From Alphaproteobacteria bacterium (GTDB taxonomy: Bacteria > Pseudomonadota > Alphaproteobacteria > UBA9655): DNA of 33,582 nucleotides. Positions within the stretch are counted from its first letter, which is position 1. Each line of letters starts with the position of its first letter. Position numbers and translations under genes: made by a program. The notes under the pieces are model-generated. The model was not told where the DNA came from. It searched no databases and saw nothing but the letters and a program-made list of their open reading frames with translations. Below, piece by piece: positions 1-8,757 of the stretch. The DNA lies in NCBI GenBank assembly GCA_021731585.1, contig JAKFXB010000038.1, positions 1 to 33,582 of the forward strand. Direction: 5' to 3'.

Positions 1-8
1 TTTATCTA

Positions 9-30
9 TTTGCTTCCGTTTTGCTTCCGG
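9..30. repeat. two-copy 11-bp tandem repeat
   Basis: TTTGCTTCCGT is followed directly by TTTGCTTCCGG (10 of 11 identical). It lies downstream of the tRNA-Val gene on the minus strand. With two copies only, this may be chance; no function is proposed. Confidence 0.35.
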
Positions 31-77
31 AGCTTTTGAAGGGATTTCTTAAACAACCCTGAAACCGTTGATTTGAC

Positions 78-152
78 TGGTGGGCGATGAGGGATTTGAA
101 CCCCCGACCCTCTCGGTGTAAACGAGACGCTCTCCCGCTGAGCTAATCGCCC
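78..152 (-). tRNA. tRNA-Val (anticodon UAC)
   Basis: On the minus strand the sequence folds as a complete cloverleaf: acceptor GGGCGAT/ATCGCCC, D arm GCTC-AGCGGGA-GAGC, anticodon arm TCTCG-TTTACAC-CGAGA, and T arm GGGGG-TTCAAAT-CCCTC with one G-T pair. The seven-base anticodon loop TTTACAC places TAC at positions 34-36, so it reads valine GUA/GUG codons. The discriminator base is A and CCA is encoded (positions 80-78). Without CCA it is 72 nt long. Confidence 0.97.
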
Positions 153-241
153 GCTCATGGGGGTTTGTATACCCCAATGGGAATCATTTTGCTAGAGAAA
201 AAATAGAAAATTTTGTCCATTAGCAGAAAGCGAAATGATTT

Positions 242-793
242 TCACATATGCTTAAGGCCAGCACGGAGATAATCAAAACCCGTAATTAAGGTTAAAAGCG
301 CCGCAACCCATAACAGAACAAGACCAAGTATGTCGATGGGCAAGAAAAATCCAGGAATATCTTCAATAATCAATAGGCTAAGAGCCCCCATTTGAATGCC
401 CGTCTTCCATTTCGCAAGCTCGGTTACGGGAATAGAAACATGGACTTCGGCTAAAAATTCACGAAGACCCGAGACTAAAATCTCGCGACATAAAATGATA
501 ACAGCTGGAATCAAGCTGAGGCCCTGAATGCGTCCAAAGCCCACCAGCATCAGGATCGTGGCCGCAACCAAAAGCTTGTCGGCCACCGGGTCCAAAAAGA
601 CACCAAAACGGCTTGTTTGCTTCCAGGCTCTTGCAAAATAGCCATCCAAATAATCAGTGATACAGGCGAAAATAAAAATCCCCGCAACGATCCAATTGCT
701 GATGGGGCGGTCAAAATAAAAAAGAATAACCACCACGGGAACCAACGCGATCCGTGTATAGGTTAATAAATTGGGCAGTGTTGTTGATTTCAT
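242..793 (-). CDS. pgsA: CDP-diacylglycerol--glycerol-3-phosphate 3-phosphatidyltransferase
   Basis: This inner-membrane enzyme makes phosphatidylglycerophosphate from CDP-diacylglycerol and glycerol-3-phosphate, the committed step to phosphatidylglycerol and cardiolipin. The 183-residue protein carries the complete CDP-alcohol phosphatidyltransferase motif: D50-G51-x2-A54-R55-x8-G64-x3-D68-x3-D72, with a further Asp at 47. Several hydrophobic segments flank it, as expected for a multi-pass enzyme, and the length is normal for PgsA. The ATG start follows a purine-rich GGAGAGG stretch at about 9 nt. It lies just downstream of uvrC on the same strand (28-nt gap), a pairing common in proteobacteria, so the two are probably co-transcribed. 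Specificity for glycerol-3-phosphate rather than another alcohol is inferred from N-terminal similarity (PNLLTYTRI) and context. Confidence 0.95.
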   Translation of the reverse strand: MKSTTLPNLLTYTRIALVPVVVILFYFDRPISNWIVAGIFIFACITDYLDGYFARAWKQTSRFGVFLDPVADKLLVAATILMLVGFGRIQGLSLIPAVIILCREILVSGLREFLAEVHVSIPVTELAKWKTGIQMGALSLLIIEDIPGFFLPIDILGLVLLWVAALLTLITGFDYLRAGLKHM

Positions 794-821
794 TTAGAGA
801 GCCTCTCCCTTCTCTTCTATA

Positions 822-2645
822 TTAACCATGCTCATGAAAATAATCATAGATTTTTTTTGCCAAATTTTTACTCACTCCCTTTACCATTTCTAAATCCTTA
901 AGCCCGGCTCCTTCCACTGCCTTGGCAGACCCAAAGTGTTGAAGCAAAGCGCGTTTTCGGGCCCCACCCACTCCCGGAACTTCATCAAGCTTTGAGGTGC
1001 GAATAGCCTTTGTACGCCGCGTCCGATGGGCGCCAATGGCATAGCGATGCACTTCATCTCTCAGGCGTTGTAGGAAGTACAAAACCTTATCATTAAGAGG
1101 CAAGTGAATGGGGGCATAACCAGACATAAAAAAGGTCTCACGTCCTGCATTACGGTCGGGACCTTTGGCAATGGCAATCAAACGAACATCAGAGATTCCC
1201 AGGTCGGCAAAAACCCCTTCAGCCGCCGACAACTGTCCCTTCCCCCCATCAATCAAGACCACATCGGGCCATTGGGCGGTATCATCCTTATCCTCGGCAA
1301 GCGCCCGGGTAAAACGCCGTGTAAGAACCTCTCGCAGCATGGCGTAATCATCCCCTCGTGCCATATCCTTTGAGCGAATATTAAACTTGCGATAAGCATT
1401 TTTTTGGAAGCCCTCCGGCCCCGCCACAACCATCGCTCCTACAGGCATGGCTCCTTGTATATGACTGTTGTCATAAACTTCAATGCGGTGAGGCACCACG
1501 GGCAACTGAAACTTCTCCATAAAGGCTTGCAATAAATTCTGCTGACTGGCACGCTCACTCAGGTGGCGCTCCAGGGATTCTTTGGCATTTTGCAGGGCAT
1601 GGTTCACAAGATCAGCCTTAGGACCTGTACGCGGCACGCGAATATAAACCCGCTTTTTACGCTTTTGGGTAAAGGCTTCCTCCAATAATTTTGTTTGGGG
1701 CAAAGGAACATTGAGAAGGATTTCCTCGGGTAAAGGCGCCTCCTCATAAAACTGGGCGATATAAGCTTCCAACACTTCCTCAGGTGCGATGTCCTCTCCA
1801 TAGGAAGGAAAAAATGAATAGGAGCCATAGTTAGATCCATGACGAAAGAGAAAGAGCTGAATACAAATCCTCCCCTCCCCTTCATAGAGAGCGAAAACAT
1901 CCGCATCGGTCACATGAGTCGTATTTATGATTTGACGCGCCTGTATGGTCGAGAGCGCACGAATACGGTCTCTAAAAATAGCGGCCCTTTCATACTCACG
2001 AGCATTACTGGCCTCTTCCATGCGACCTGCAAGATCCTTTTGAATCTGACTTGATTTCCCCGCCAAAAATTCACGGGTTTCCTCCACCAACCTTTGATAG
2101 TCCTCCTCAGAGATATAATTCACACAAGGCGCACTGCAGCGCTTAATTTGATACTGAAGACAAGGACGCTTGCGGGAAGCAAAAACCGTATCCGGGCAGG
2201 AGCGCATCAAAAAGGCCCGGTGGAGCGCCGTTAGAGTTGTGTTCACCGCTTCTCCTGAGGCAAAGGGGCCATAATAATCCCCGGGCAAATTACGAGCCCC
2301 GCGGTGTTTCGTCAGTTGAGGATAAGGATGTCCACCTGTAATTCGAATAAAGGCAAAGGACTTACTGTCCCGCATCAAAATATTATAGCGCGGCGCCAGC
2401 TTTTTAATAAGGTTGACTTCCAAAAGGAGAGCCTCTGCCTCTGTGTGGGTTGTCACAAACTCCATACGCACAGTCTCGGACACCATGCGTTGAAGGCGTA
2501 TGGGCAAGCGCTCTACATGGGTGTAGCTGATGACGCGCTTTTTCAGGTTTTTTGCTTTTCCCACATACAATACCTCATCCCGCACATTGATCATACGATA
2601 CACACCGGGCTGAGAGGTGAGTTTTTGAGCCGTAGATTTAATCAT
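822..2645 (-). CDS. uvrC: excinuclease ABC subunit C
   Basis: UvrC makes both incisions in nucleotide excision repair, acting with UvrA and UvrB; uvrA is also in this window, uvrB is not. In order the protein shows an N-terminal GIY-YIG nuclease domain (QPGVYRM, then LYVGKAKNLKKR, then the Glu of LLLEVNLIK), a cysteine-containing linker, a UVR motif for UvrB contact (REYERAAIFRDRIRAL), the RNase H-like second nuclease domain (EVYDNSHIQG) and C-terminal helix-hairpin-helix repeats (EVPGVGGARKRALL). The frame is open to an ATG at 2684, adding 13 residues, but that codon has no ribosome binding site. The ATG at 2645 follows GAGGGG at 5-7 nt, so it is preferred and gives 607 residues, close to the family norm. 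Confidence 0.96.
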   Translation of the reverse strand: MIKSTAQKLTSQPGVYRMINVRDEVLYVGKAKNLKKRVISYTHVERLPIRLQRMVSETVRMEFVTTHTEAEALLLEVNLIKKLAPRYNILMRDSKSFAFIRITGGHPYPQLTKHRGARNLPGDYYGPFASGEAVNTTLTALHRAFLMRSCPDTVFASRKRPCLQYQIKRCSAPCVNYISEEDYQRLVEETREFLAGKSSQIQKDLAGRMEEASNAREYERAAIFRDRIRALSTIQARQIINTTHVTDADVFALYEGEGRICIQLFLFRHGSNYGSYSFFPSYGEDIAPEEVLEAYIAQFYEEAPLPEEILLNVPLPQTKLLEEAFTQKRKKRVYIRVPRTGPKADLVNHALQNAKESLERHLSERASQQNLLQAFMEKFQLPVVPHRIEVYDNSHIQGAMPVGAMVVAGPEGFQKNAYRKFNIRSKDMARGDDYAMLREVLTRRFTRALAEDKDDTAQWPDVVLIDGGKGQLSAAEGVFADLGISDVRLIAIAKGPDRNAGRETFFMSGYAPIHLPLNDKVLYFLQRLRDEVHRYAIGAHRTRRTKAIRTSKLDEVPGVGGARKRALLQHFGSAKAVEGAGLKDLEMVKGVSKNLAKKIYDYFHEHG

Positions 2646-2741
2646 CAAGGCCCCTCGTTCAAGGGAAGAGTTGGTATTTGTCATAATGTTCAGTCTAGCA
2701 TAGGTTTTTTTAATAGAAAATTAACATTTGTCCACGCAATC

Positions 2742-2750
2742 TGTGGATAA
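2742..2750 (-). promoter_or_regulatory. DnaA-box-like site TTATCCACA
   Basis: The minus strand reads TTATCCACA, an exact match to the TTATNCACA consensus bound by DnaA. It lies about 60-100 bp upstream of the uvrC start. Binding is inferred from the match alone. Confidence 0.4.
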
Positions 2751-2942
2751 GCTTGTGGGTATTCTGAGGGCATGAGGATTTTTTGATGAGTCTCTCTCCT
2801 TTTAGTTTAGGGTGCCTCATTTTTAGGCACTCATTTATAACACATTGATGCAATTAGATTTTTTAAAGTAAAGACCTTTTTTTTAAGTTGGTAAGAATTT
2901 TTTTCTTGACGAAAAATCCGAAAATTTTGCTTAAGTTTGATC

Positions 2943-2951
2943 TGTGCATAA
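2943..2951 (-). promoter_or_regulatory. DnaA-box-like site TTATGCACA
   Basis: The minus strand reads TTATGCACA, a second exact TTATNCACA match in the same orientation, about 200 bp from the first. Both share the flank ATCTGTGSATAA on the plus strand. Two exact sites in one short AT-rich gap is the only reason to list them. Confidence 0.35.
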
Positions 2952-3042
2952 CATTTATAAACCCATCTCATTTTTTTCTATCAATAACCAACAATGACTA
3001 TATTCTTCATAATTAAAGATGGCTTTTTGGATTTCAATACTA

Positions 3043-3071
3043 TAGACCCCGAGCGCAAGCTACGGGGTCTA
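3043..3071. repeat. perfect hairpin with GCAA tetraloop downstream of hsp20
   Basis: TAGACCCCG (3043-3051) pairs perfectly with CGGGGTCTA (3063-3071). Between them AGC-GCAA-GCT adds three more pairs, closed by a GNRA-type tetraloop, with one bulged A. It begins 25 nt past the hsp20 stop. There is no T-run on the minus-strand side, and only a short TTTT on the plus side, so it is not a textbook intrinsic terminator. It may act as a 3'-end stabiliser or be one copy of a dispersed palindrome. Confidence 0.6.
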
Positions 3072-3096
3072 CTTTTCAGTGATCTTTAAATATTAC

Positions 3097-3561
3097 TTAC
3101 TTTTTCTTCTTAATCTTAATATTCTTTTCTGCCACTGCATGAGACTTGGGCCGAGGAATGCGAATGGTCAGAACCCCACCCTCAAATTCAGCCTCCACCT
3201 TATTAGCTTCCGCCTCATAGGGTAAACGCAAGCTTCGAGTAAAAGAACCAAAGGAACGCTCGCTCATATAATGGTGTTCATCCTTTTCTTCTTTTTTACT
3301 TTTTTTCTCTCCTTTTATGGTCAACATATCATGATACACAGATACGGTGATATCCTCATCTTTTACCCCAGGAACCTCTGCAGAGATAGTAATCCCACCT
3401 TTATCTTCATGCATATCGACCCTTACATGGTGCAGGCTAACTTCTTGAAAAGGATTATAATCCAATAAATGGTAAAATTCACGGCGCAGCCCTTCAAGGG
3501 AATCATTTTTCCGGCGGTGAATCCTGCGGCGATTAAATGGTGAGAGTGCTTTCAAATCCAT
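3097..3561 (-). CDS. small heat-shock protein, Hsp20/alpha-crystallin family
   Basis: This ATP-independent chaperone holds unfolding proteins in the cytoplasm for later refolding. The 154-residue protein has a basic N-terminal arm, then an alpha-crystallin domain from about residue 45 to 138. Hallmarks are AEVPGVKDEDITVSV, DMLTIKGEKK, the SFGSFTRSLRLP strand and GGVLTIRIPRP. A lysine-rich tail ends IKIKKKK. The segment KKSKKEEKDEHH forms the charged loop normally used in dimer exchange. The ATG start follows GGGAGAAG at 5-7 nt. It is monocistronic and divergent from the exported-protein gene at 3684, with about 120 bp shared between them. Heat-shock control is expected for the family, but I found no convincing RpoH promoter. 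Confidence 0.93.
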   Translation of the reverse strand: MDLKALSPFNRRRIHRRKNDSLEGLRREFYHLLDYNPFQEVSLHHVRVDMHEDKGGITISAEVPGVKDEDITVSVYHDMLTIKGEKKSKKEEKDEHHYMSERSFGSFTRSLRLPYEAEANKVEAEFEGGVLTIRIPRPKSHAVAEKNIKIKKKK

Positions 3562-3683
3562 GATTCTTCTCCCTATACAGATTAGTAAACGCCAGTATGC
3601 TCAAAGAAAGATTAAAAAGAGGTTAAAACGCTTGAGCTAAACCTCTCATCCGTAATATTATCTTTTCAATAAAAGGAAAGCCT

Positions 3684-4205
3684 ATGAAAAAAACAATAAT
3701 TCTTTCCCTTCTCTTTCTTTGTGCAAGAAACGAGGCTTTTTCTATCCCTCAACCCAGCCCGAGTCGGTGCAAAGAAGAAAACTGGTGGCAAATTGATGCC
3801 CTGCTCCCTGATCAAAATGACAAGAATTATATTCAAACCCTACAATCCAAACAGCCAGTGATTACGGATCAGGAAATACTCCAAAGCGCTGTTAATTACA
3901 TCTTAACGATTAAGGATCTCTGTAATCAGCCTGTAGCTGGCGTAGGAGGATGGACAGATATGCTGGGAACAGCCTTATGTGAGCGGCTTGCTTATTATGA
4001 TCTGGGGCATGATGGCGTTTTAGCGTCGGAGGAAGCCTCCAAGTCTTCTCTAGCGCCTGACGATTTAACGTTTCTACGGACTGCCTATAAAGCCTGCCGG
4101 CCCACGACCCAAAGATGGTGGGATTACAACCTAATTTTGCATGTTCACTTTCAGCCAACGGAGGCGCAAACTACGTATTTTGGATCAGTGATTAAGGGTT
4201 ATTAA
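3684..4205 (+). CDS. uncharacterised exported small protein with EF-hand-like loop
   Basis: I do not recognise this family. The 173-residue protein starts with a typical signal peptide (MKKTIILSLLFLCARNEAFS, about residues 1-20). Four cysteines remain after it (C29, C80, C99, C138), which could form disulfides in the periplasm. Residues 106-117 (DLGHDGVLASEE) resemble a calcium-binding EF-hand loop: Asp at positions 1 and 5, Gly at 6, a hydrophobic residue at 8 and Glu at 12; position 3 is Gly rather than Asp/Asn/Ser. The protein is rich in Trp and Tyr. The start has AAAGGAAAG upstream. The stop codon directly abuts the uvrA stop on the opposite strand. Protein-like composition, signal peptide and RBS support a real gene; the function is unknown. 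Confidence 0.8.
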   Translation: MKKTIILSLLFLCARNEAFSIPQPSPSRCKEENWWQIDALLPDQNDKNYIQTLQSKQPVITDQEILQSAVNYILTIKDLCNQPVAGVGGWTDMLGTALCERLAYYDLGHDGVLASEEASKSSLAPDDLTFLRTAYKACRPTTQRWWDYNLILHVHFQPTEAQTTYFGSVIKGY

Positions 4206-7040
4206 TCACTTCTGAACTACATCTTTCAAATACTTCCCTGTATAGCTTTTATCCACGCGGGTAATATCTTCAGGAGTGCCGGTCGCGACGATTTGGCCGC
4301 CACCGTCGCCGCCTTCAGGACCAATATCGATGATCCAGTCGGAGGTTTTGATCACTTCAAGGTTATGCTCAATCACAATTACTGTGTTACCTTGGTCCAC
4401 AAGGGTATGGAGCACCTCTAACAGCTTGCGCACATCATCAAAGTGAAGGCCTGTGGTGGGCTCGTCCAGTATGTATAAGGTTTGCCCTGTAGCACGCCGA
4501 GAAAGCTCTTTCGAAAGCTTAACCCGCTGGGCCTCTCCTCCAGAGAGGGTGGTGGCCCGCTGTCCCACATGAACATACCCCAGCCCTACCTGAGAGAGGG
4601 TGGAAAGCTTTTCTCGAATACTGGGCATAGCCTCAAAGAATTCAAGAGCCTCATCAACAGTCATATCTAAAACGTCCGCAATGGATTTATCCCGATACTT
4701 GATTTCAAGGGTTTCTCGGTTGTAACGCTTACCATGGCACTGGTCACATTCCACATACACATCGGGAAGGAAGTGCATCTCGATCTTGATGACCCCATCT
4801 CCTTCACAAGCCTCACACCGCCCTCCCTTCACATTAAAGGAAAAGCGACCTGGCGAATAGCCACGGGCTTTGGCTTCAGGAAGGGCAGCAAACCACTCTC
4901 GAATCGGCGTAAAAACGCCCGTGTAGGTGGCTGGATTGGATCGCGGTGTCCGCCCAATGGGAGACTGATCGATATCCACGATTTTGTTAATCAGCTCAAT
5001 CCCTTCAATGGCCTTATGAGGACCTGGGATTTCTGAATTATCATTCAACAGCTGAGCCAACCCCTTATAAAGGGTTTCGATAATTAGAGAGGATTTCCCG
5101 CCTCCTGATACCCCCGTCACGGAAATAAACGTTCCTAAAGGAAACTCGGCGGTGACATTCTGAAGGTTATGACAGGTGGCTCCAATCACCTTCAGGGCTT
5201 TCCCTTTTTTGGGCTTTCGGCGCGTCTTGGGAATGGGAACTTTTTTTGTGCCCTGCAAATACTGACCCGTCAGGCTTTTTGGGTTATCCATGATATCTTG
5301 AGGGGTTCCTTGAGCCACAATGAACCCTCCCCTCACCCCCGCGCCGGGGCCCATATCAATCACATGATCCGCAGTTCGAATGGCATCTTCATCATGCTCC
5401 ACCACAAGAACCGTATTGCCGAGATCCCGCAGACGGGTGAGGGTTGCCAGCAATCGGTCATTATCCCGCTGATGGAGACCAATGGAAGGCTCGTCCAGCA
5501 CATATAAAATCCCCATCAGGCCTGAGCCAATTTGGGACGCCAAACGAATGCGTTGACTTTCACCTCCCGAAAGAGTGCCGGAGGCACGAGAGAGAGAAAG
5601 ATAACCGAGCCCCACACTGACCAAAAATCCAAGACGCTCTTGAATTTCCTTCAGGATTCGCACGGCAATATCCTTTTCCTTTTGGGTCAGCTTGTCTGCC
5701 AGCGTCTGAAACCAGTCGGCCCCATGCCCAATGGACATCTCCGTCACTTGGCCGATATGAAGCTTGTTAATTTTAACAGCGAGCGCCTCGGGCTTAAGAC
5801 GATAGCCCTGACACTCCTCGCAAGGAAGAGTGCTTTGGTAACGATTCATTTCCTCTTGCTGTTGGCCATAACGCTCTTTGCGATCCCGCTGCCGTCGCAA
5901 AAGAGTTGGGATAACCCCTTCAAAAGCTTTTTTTTGTGTAAAGGTCCGCGCTTCGTCCTTATAGGTTGTCGGAACAACCTCGCCGCCTGATCCATGGAAG
6001 ATGATCTCCTGGGTTCTTTTGGGGAGTTTGCTAAAGGACATGTCCATACGGCCGCCATACTTTTCCACCACAGCTGCCAAGGCTTGCTGATAATAGAAGG
6101 CAAAGGAGCCTGACCAGGGAACAATCGCGCCCTCTTTCAGGGAAAGCTTCGGATTCGGCACGATAAGCTGGGGATCAAAGACAATCTTAACCCCAAGCCC
6201 GTCGCAGGCAGGGCATGCTCCAAAGGGACTGTTAAAGGAGAAAAGACGGGGTTCAATTTCATCAATTGTAAAACCGGACACGGGACAAGCAAACTTAGCA
6301 GAAAAGGTATGGCGCTCGCCTGTGTCGGCATTTTCAGCATACAAAAGCCCATCTGAAAGGCGCAGAACTGTCTCAATGGCATCAGGAAGGCGGTGGCCTA
6401 TCTCAGGGGTAATCACAACCCGGTCAACCACAACCTCGATGTCATGCTTAATTTTCTTATTGAGCGTTGGCGCTTCGTCAATCTCATAAAGGGTACCATC
6501 AATTTTAAGGCGCTGGAAACCTTGCTTTTGAAGTTCTGCAATCTCCTTTTTATACTCCCCCTTCCGGCCCCTTACAATCGGCGCTAAGAGATAAAGACGC
6601 GTCCCCTCTGGCAAGCCCTTTAAACGATCCACCATTTCTGAGACGGTCTGGCTTTGAATCGGAAGGCCCGTGACGGGCGAATAAGGAACACCAATGCGGG
6701 CAAACAAAAGACGAAGGTAGTCATAAATTTCCGTGACCGTCCCCACCGTGGATCTGGGGTTCTTGGAGGTCGTCTTTTGCTCAATGGAGATGGCGGGCGA
6801 CAAACCATCGATTGAATCCACATCAGGCTTTTGCATGAGTTGCAAAAATTGACGGGCGTAGGCCGAGAGACTTTCCACATAGCGCCGTTGGCCTTCTGCA
6901 TAGATGGTATCAAAGGCAAGGGAAGATTTCCCCGAGCCGCTGAGTCCCGTAATCACCACAAGCTTATCCCGAGGGATTTCTACCTCAAGATTCTTTAGGT
7001 TATGCTCCCGCGCGCCGCGGACATGAATTGAATTGGTCAT
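4206..7040 (-). CDS. uvrA: excinuclease ABC subunit A
   Basis: This is the damage-sensing ATPase of nucleotide excision repair; as a dimer it loads UvrB at lesions. The 944-residue protein has two ABC ATPase modules: P-loops GLSGSGKS (residues 32-39) and GVSGGGKSS (around 645), each followed by an LSGGE signature and a DEP Walker B ([20 protein letters not shown]). The C-terminal zinc finger is intact (CEAC ... CDQC). In the first zinc module the leading pair reads CPVS rather than CxxC, so one Cys ligand is replaced by Ser, while the second pair (CPAC) remains. I recall the same change in other alphaproteobacterial UvrAs, so it does not suggest decay. It starts 3 nt after the ychF stop, apparently coupled, and is the last gene of the prs-rplY-pth-ychF-uvrA block. 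Confidence 0.97.
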   Translation of the reverse strand: MTNSIHVRGAREHNLKNLEVEIPRDKLVVITGLSGSGKSSLAFDTIYAEGQRRYVESLSAYARQFLQLMQKPDVDSIDGLSPAISIEQKTTSKNPRSTVGTVTEIYDYLRLLFARIGVPYSPVTGLPIQSQTVSEMVDRLKGLPEGTRLYLLAPIVRGRKGEYKKEIAELQKQGFQRLKIDGTLYEIDEAPTLNKKIKHDIEVVVDRVVITPEIGHRLPDAIETVLRLSDGLLYAENADTGERHTFSAKFACPVSGFTIDEIEPRLFSFNSPFGACPACDGLGVKIVFDPQLIVPNPKLSLKEGAIVPWSGSFAFYYQQALAAVVEKYGGRMDMSFSKLPKRTQEIIFHGSGGEVVPTTYKDEARTFTQKKAFEGVIPTLLRRQRDRKERYGQQQEEMNRYQSTLPCEECQGYRLKPEALAVKINKLHIGQVTEMSIGHGADWFQTLADKLTQKEKDIAVRILKEIQERLGFLVSVGLGYLSLSRASGTLSGGESQRIRLASQIGSGLMGILYVLDEPSIGLHQRDNDRLLATLTRLRDLGNTVLVVEHDEDAIRTADHVIDMGPGAGVRGGFIVAQGTPQDIMDNPKSLTGQYLQGTKKVPIPKTRRKPKKGKALKVIGATCHNLQNVTAEFPLGTFISVTGVSGGGKSSLIIETLYKGLAQLLNDNSEIPGPHKAIEGIELINKIVDIDQSPIGRTPRSNPATYTGVFTPIREWFAALPEAKARGYSPGRFSFNVKGGRCEACEGDGVIKIEMHFLPDVYVECDQCHGKRYNRETLEIKYRDKSIADVLDMTVDEALEFFEAMPSIREKLSTLSQVGLGYVHVGQRATTLSGGEAQRVKLSKELSRRATGQTLYILDEPTTGLHFDDVRKLLEVLHTLVDQGNTVIVIEHNLEVIKTSDWIIDIGPEGGDGGGQIVATGTPEDITRVDKSYTGKYLKDVVQK

Positions 7041-7043
7041 ATA

Positions 7044-8144
7044 TTACACATTAAAGCGAAAATGGAAAACATCCCCATCCTGGACAAGATAATCTCGTCC
7101 TTCAAGGCGCAGCTTGCCGGCGGCTTTCGCTCCTTGCTCTCCATTGCAGACCACATAATCCTCATAGGAGGTTGTCTCCGCACAAATAAAGCCCCGTTCA
7201 AAATCCGTATGGATCTCGCCAGCTGCTTGGGGGGCTTTCGCTCCTTTATGGACGGTCCAAGCCCGAGCTTCCTTAGGCCCAATGGTAAAAAAGGTAATTA
7301 GGTTTAAAAGAGCGTACCCTTCCCGAATCACACGCGCAAGGCCGGTTTCCGAAAGGCCGAGGCTTTGGAGAAATTCCGTCTTATCTTCTTCCGAATCCAG
7401 GGAGGCCACTTCTGCCTCAATGGCGGCTGAAATAATTGCCACCTGGCCGCCCTCTTTTTCAGCACGGGCTTTGACTTGTTCTGTAAAGGCATTGCCCTTA
7501 ACCGCATCGCTTTCCGAGACATTACAGGCATAAAGAATAGGTTTTGTTGTAATGAGCCCCAAACGCCCGAGCTCTTCTCGCTCTTCAGGAGCACACTGAA
7601 CAAAACGGGCAGGCTTGCCTTCTTTCAAAAGAGTAAGGGCCCGCTCCATCAAAGGAAACTGCACAAGAGCCACGGGATCCTTTGTTCGTAGCTTTTTCTC
7701 AAGGGCGGGAATCCGCTTTTCCAAGCTCTCCATGTCAGCCAGCATCAACTCGGTTTCAATCACGTCGATATCCCGCAACGGATTGATTTCCACCTCTACG
7801 TGGGTGATATCCGTATCTTCAAAGCAGCGCACCACATGCACGATGGCATCCACTTCCCGAATGTGGGCCAAAAATTGGTTGCCTAGCCCCTCCCCTTTGC
7901 TGGCGCCGCGCACAAGGCCAGCAATATCCACAAATTCAAGCTGAGTCGGAATAATCTTGGCTGAGCCTGCAATTTTAGCTAATTCATCAAGCCTTTTATC
8001 GGGAACACCAACACGGCCGACGTTGGGCTCAATGGTACAAAAAGGATAATTGGCAGCTTCTGCTGCAGCCGTTGCCGTCAGAGCATTAAAAAGCGTTGAT
8101 TTTCCAACATTAGGAAGCCCCACAATACCACATTTAAATCCCAT
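7044..8144 (-). CDS. ychF: redox-regulated ATPase YchF (Obg-like)
   Basis: YchF is an OLA1-family P-loop protein of the TRAFAC class that binds ATP and associates with ribosomes. Residues 8-16 carry the P-loop GLPNVGKST, the G3 region is DIAGLVRGAS, and the base-recognition motif is NVSE, the NxxE form that distinguishes ATP-binding YchF from NKxD GTPases. The C-terminal TGS domain is present (FFTIGPKEARAWTV ... DYLVQDGDVFHFRFNV). The frame is open to a TTG at 8156, but the ATG at 8144 has GGAG 7 nt upstream and gives the usual N-terminus MGFKCGIVG, so it is preferred (366 residues). It overlaps the 3' end of pth by 11 nt, a neighbour arrangement seen widely in proteobacteria. Confidence 0.96.
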   Translation of the reverse strand: MGFKCGIVGLPNVGKSTLFNALTATAAAEAANYPFCTIEPNVGRVGVPDKRLDELAKIAGSAKIIPTQLEFVDIAGLVRGASKGEGLGNQFLAHIREVDAIVHVVRCFEDTDITHVEVEINPLRDIDVIETELMLADMESLEKRIPALEKKLRTKDPVALVQFPLMERALTLLKEGKPARFVQCAPEEREELGRLGLITTKPILYACNVSESDAVKGNAFTEQVKARAEKEGGQVAIISAAIEAEVASLDSEEDKTEFLQSLGLSETGLARVIREGYALLNLITFFTIGPKEARAWTVHKGAKAPQAAGEIHTDFERGFICAETTSYEDYVVCNGEQGAKAAGKLRLEGRDYLVQDGDVFHFRFNV

Positions 8145-8733
8145 TTTTTTCTCCAATTTTGTGTGACGGCGCTAATACTTGCGTGATTTTTGAAACGTAC
8201 TCTTCCTTCTTGTCACTTAAAAGAAGGTGAACTTCATCGGCCAAAATGCTCAGCAAGGGGTCAAGCCATGTACGATCTTGCTTTGAAAAATCGGACAACA
8301 CATAAGAGCTTACCTCTCCCTGATGTTGCGGCCTGCCAATTCCAATGCGAAGACGCCAATAGTCTTTTCCAAGGTGAGCATCTAAATCCTTAAGCCCATT
8401 GTGCCCTCCATGGCCGCCTCCTTGTTTAAGACGAATTTTTCCAGGAAGTAAATCCAAATCATCATGGAAAACTATAATGCGCTCAGGTGGAATCTTATAA
8501 AAACGGGCAGTCTCAGCAACGGGACGCCCGGACCTGTTCATATAGGCAAGAGGTTTGAACAGAAGGACTTTTTGATGATCAACGGGCCCTTCCGTCAGAA
8601 ATCCTGAAAACTTTGATTTTTCGGAAGGAAGACCATAGCTGGTGCGAATCTCATCCATGCACATAAACCCCACATTGTGGCGATTTTTTGCATACTCATT
8701 TCCCGGATTTCCAAGCCCCACCAGAAGATACAT
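8134..8733 (-). CDS. pth: peptidyl-tRNA hydrolase
   Basis: Pth cleaves the ester bond of peptidyl-tRNAs released from stalled ribosomes, recycling tRNA. The expected active-site positions are all present, numbered two or one less than in E. coli: N9 in GLGNPG, catalytic H19 in KNRHNVGF, N66 in PLAYMNRSG, D91 in FHDDLDL, and N112 in GGGHGGHNGLKDL. At 199 residues the length is normal. The ATG follows GAGGGA at about 7 nt. It starts 24 nt after rplY and runs 11 nt into ychF, so the three genes look like one transcription unit. Confidence 0.97.
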   Translation of the reverse strand: MYLLVGLGNPGNEYAKNRHNVGFMCMDEIRTSYGLPSEKSKFSGFLTEGPVDHQKVLLFKPLAYMNRSGRPVAETARFYKIPPERIIVFHDDLDLLPGKIRLKQGGGHGGHNGLKDLDAHLGKDYWRLRIGIGRPQHQGEVSSYVLSDFSKQDRTWLDPLLSILADEVHLLLSDKKEEYVSKITQVLAPSHKIGEKNGI

Positions 8734-8757
8734 ACTGTTCCCTCAAGGGAGCGCCGC

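Larger units (their letters stand above)
2646..3096. other. AT-rich gap between uvrC and the hsp20 gene
   Basis: About 450 bases (about 412 if uvrC starts at 2684) contain no convincing gene. They hold two DnaA-box-like nonamers (2742-2750 and 2943-2951), a small hairpin GTGCCT/AGGCAC (2812-2830), long T-runs and a longer perfect hairpin (3043-3071). The uvrC promoter should lie at the left end. Confidence 0.6.

Noticed and set aside
158-176. hairpin TGGGG...CCCCA between pgsA and tRNA-Val as a terminator
   Set aside because: There are only five pairs, a nine-base loop and no T-run; it could equally be tRNA leader sequence.
2304-2750. 148-codon plus-strand open frame opposite uvrC
   Set aside because: It lies almost wholly opposite uvrC, whose domains are unambiguous; it has no ribosome binding site or recognisable motif.
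2812-2830. GTGCCT/AGGCAC hairpin as a terminator
   Set aside because: The stem is six pairs and no gene ends just before it on either strand; the T-rich stretch is in the loop, not after the stem.
4206-7040. loss of a zinc-ligand Cys in UvrA (CPVS for CPxC) as a sign of decay
   Set aside because: The rest of the protein is intact, and I recall this substitution from other alphaproteobacterial UvrAs.
7044-8156. TTG 8156 as ychF start
   Set aside because: The TTG overlaps the GGAG that serves the ATG at 8144, and homologues begin MGFKCGIVG.
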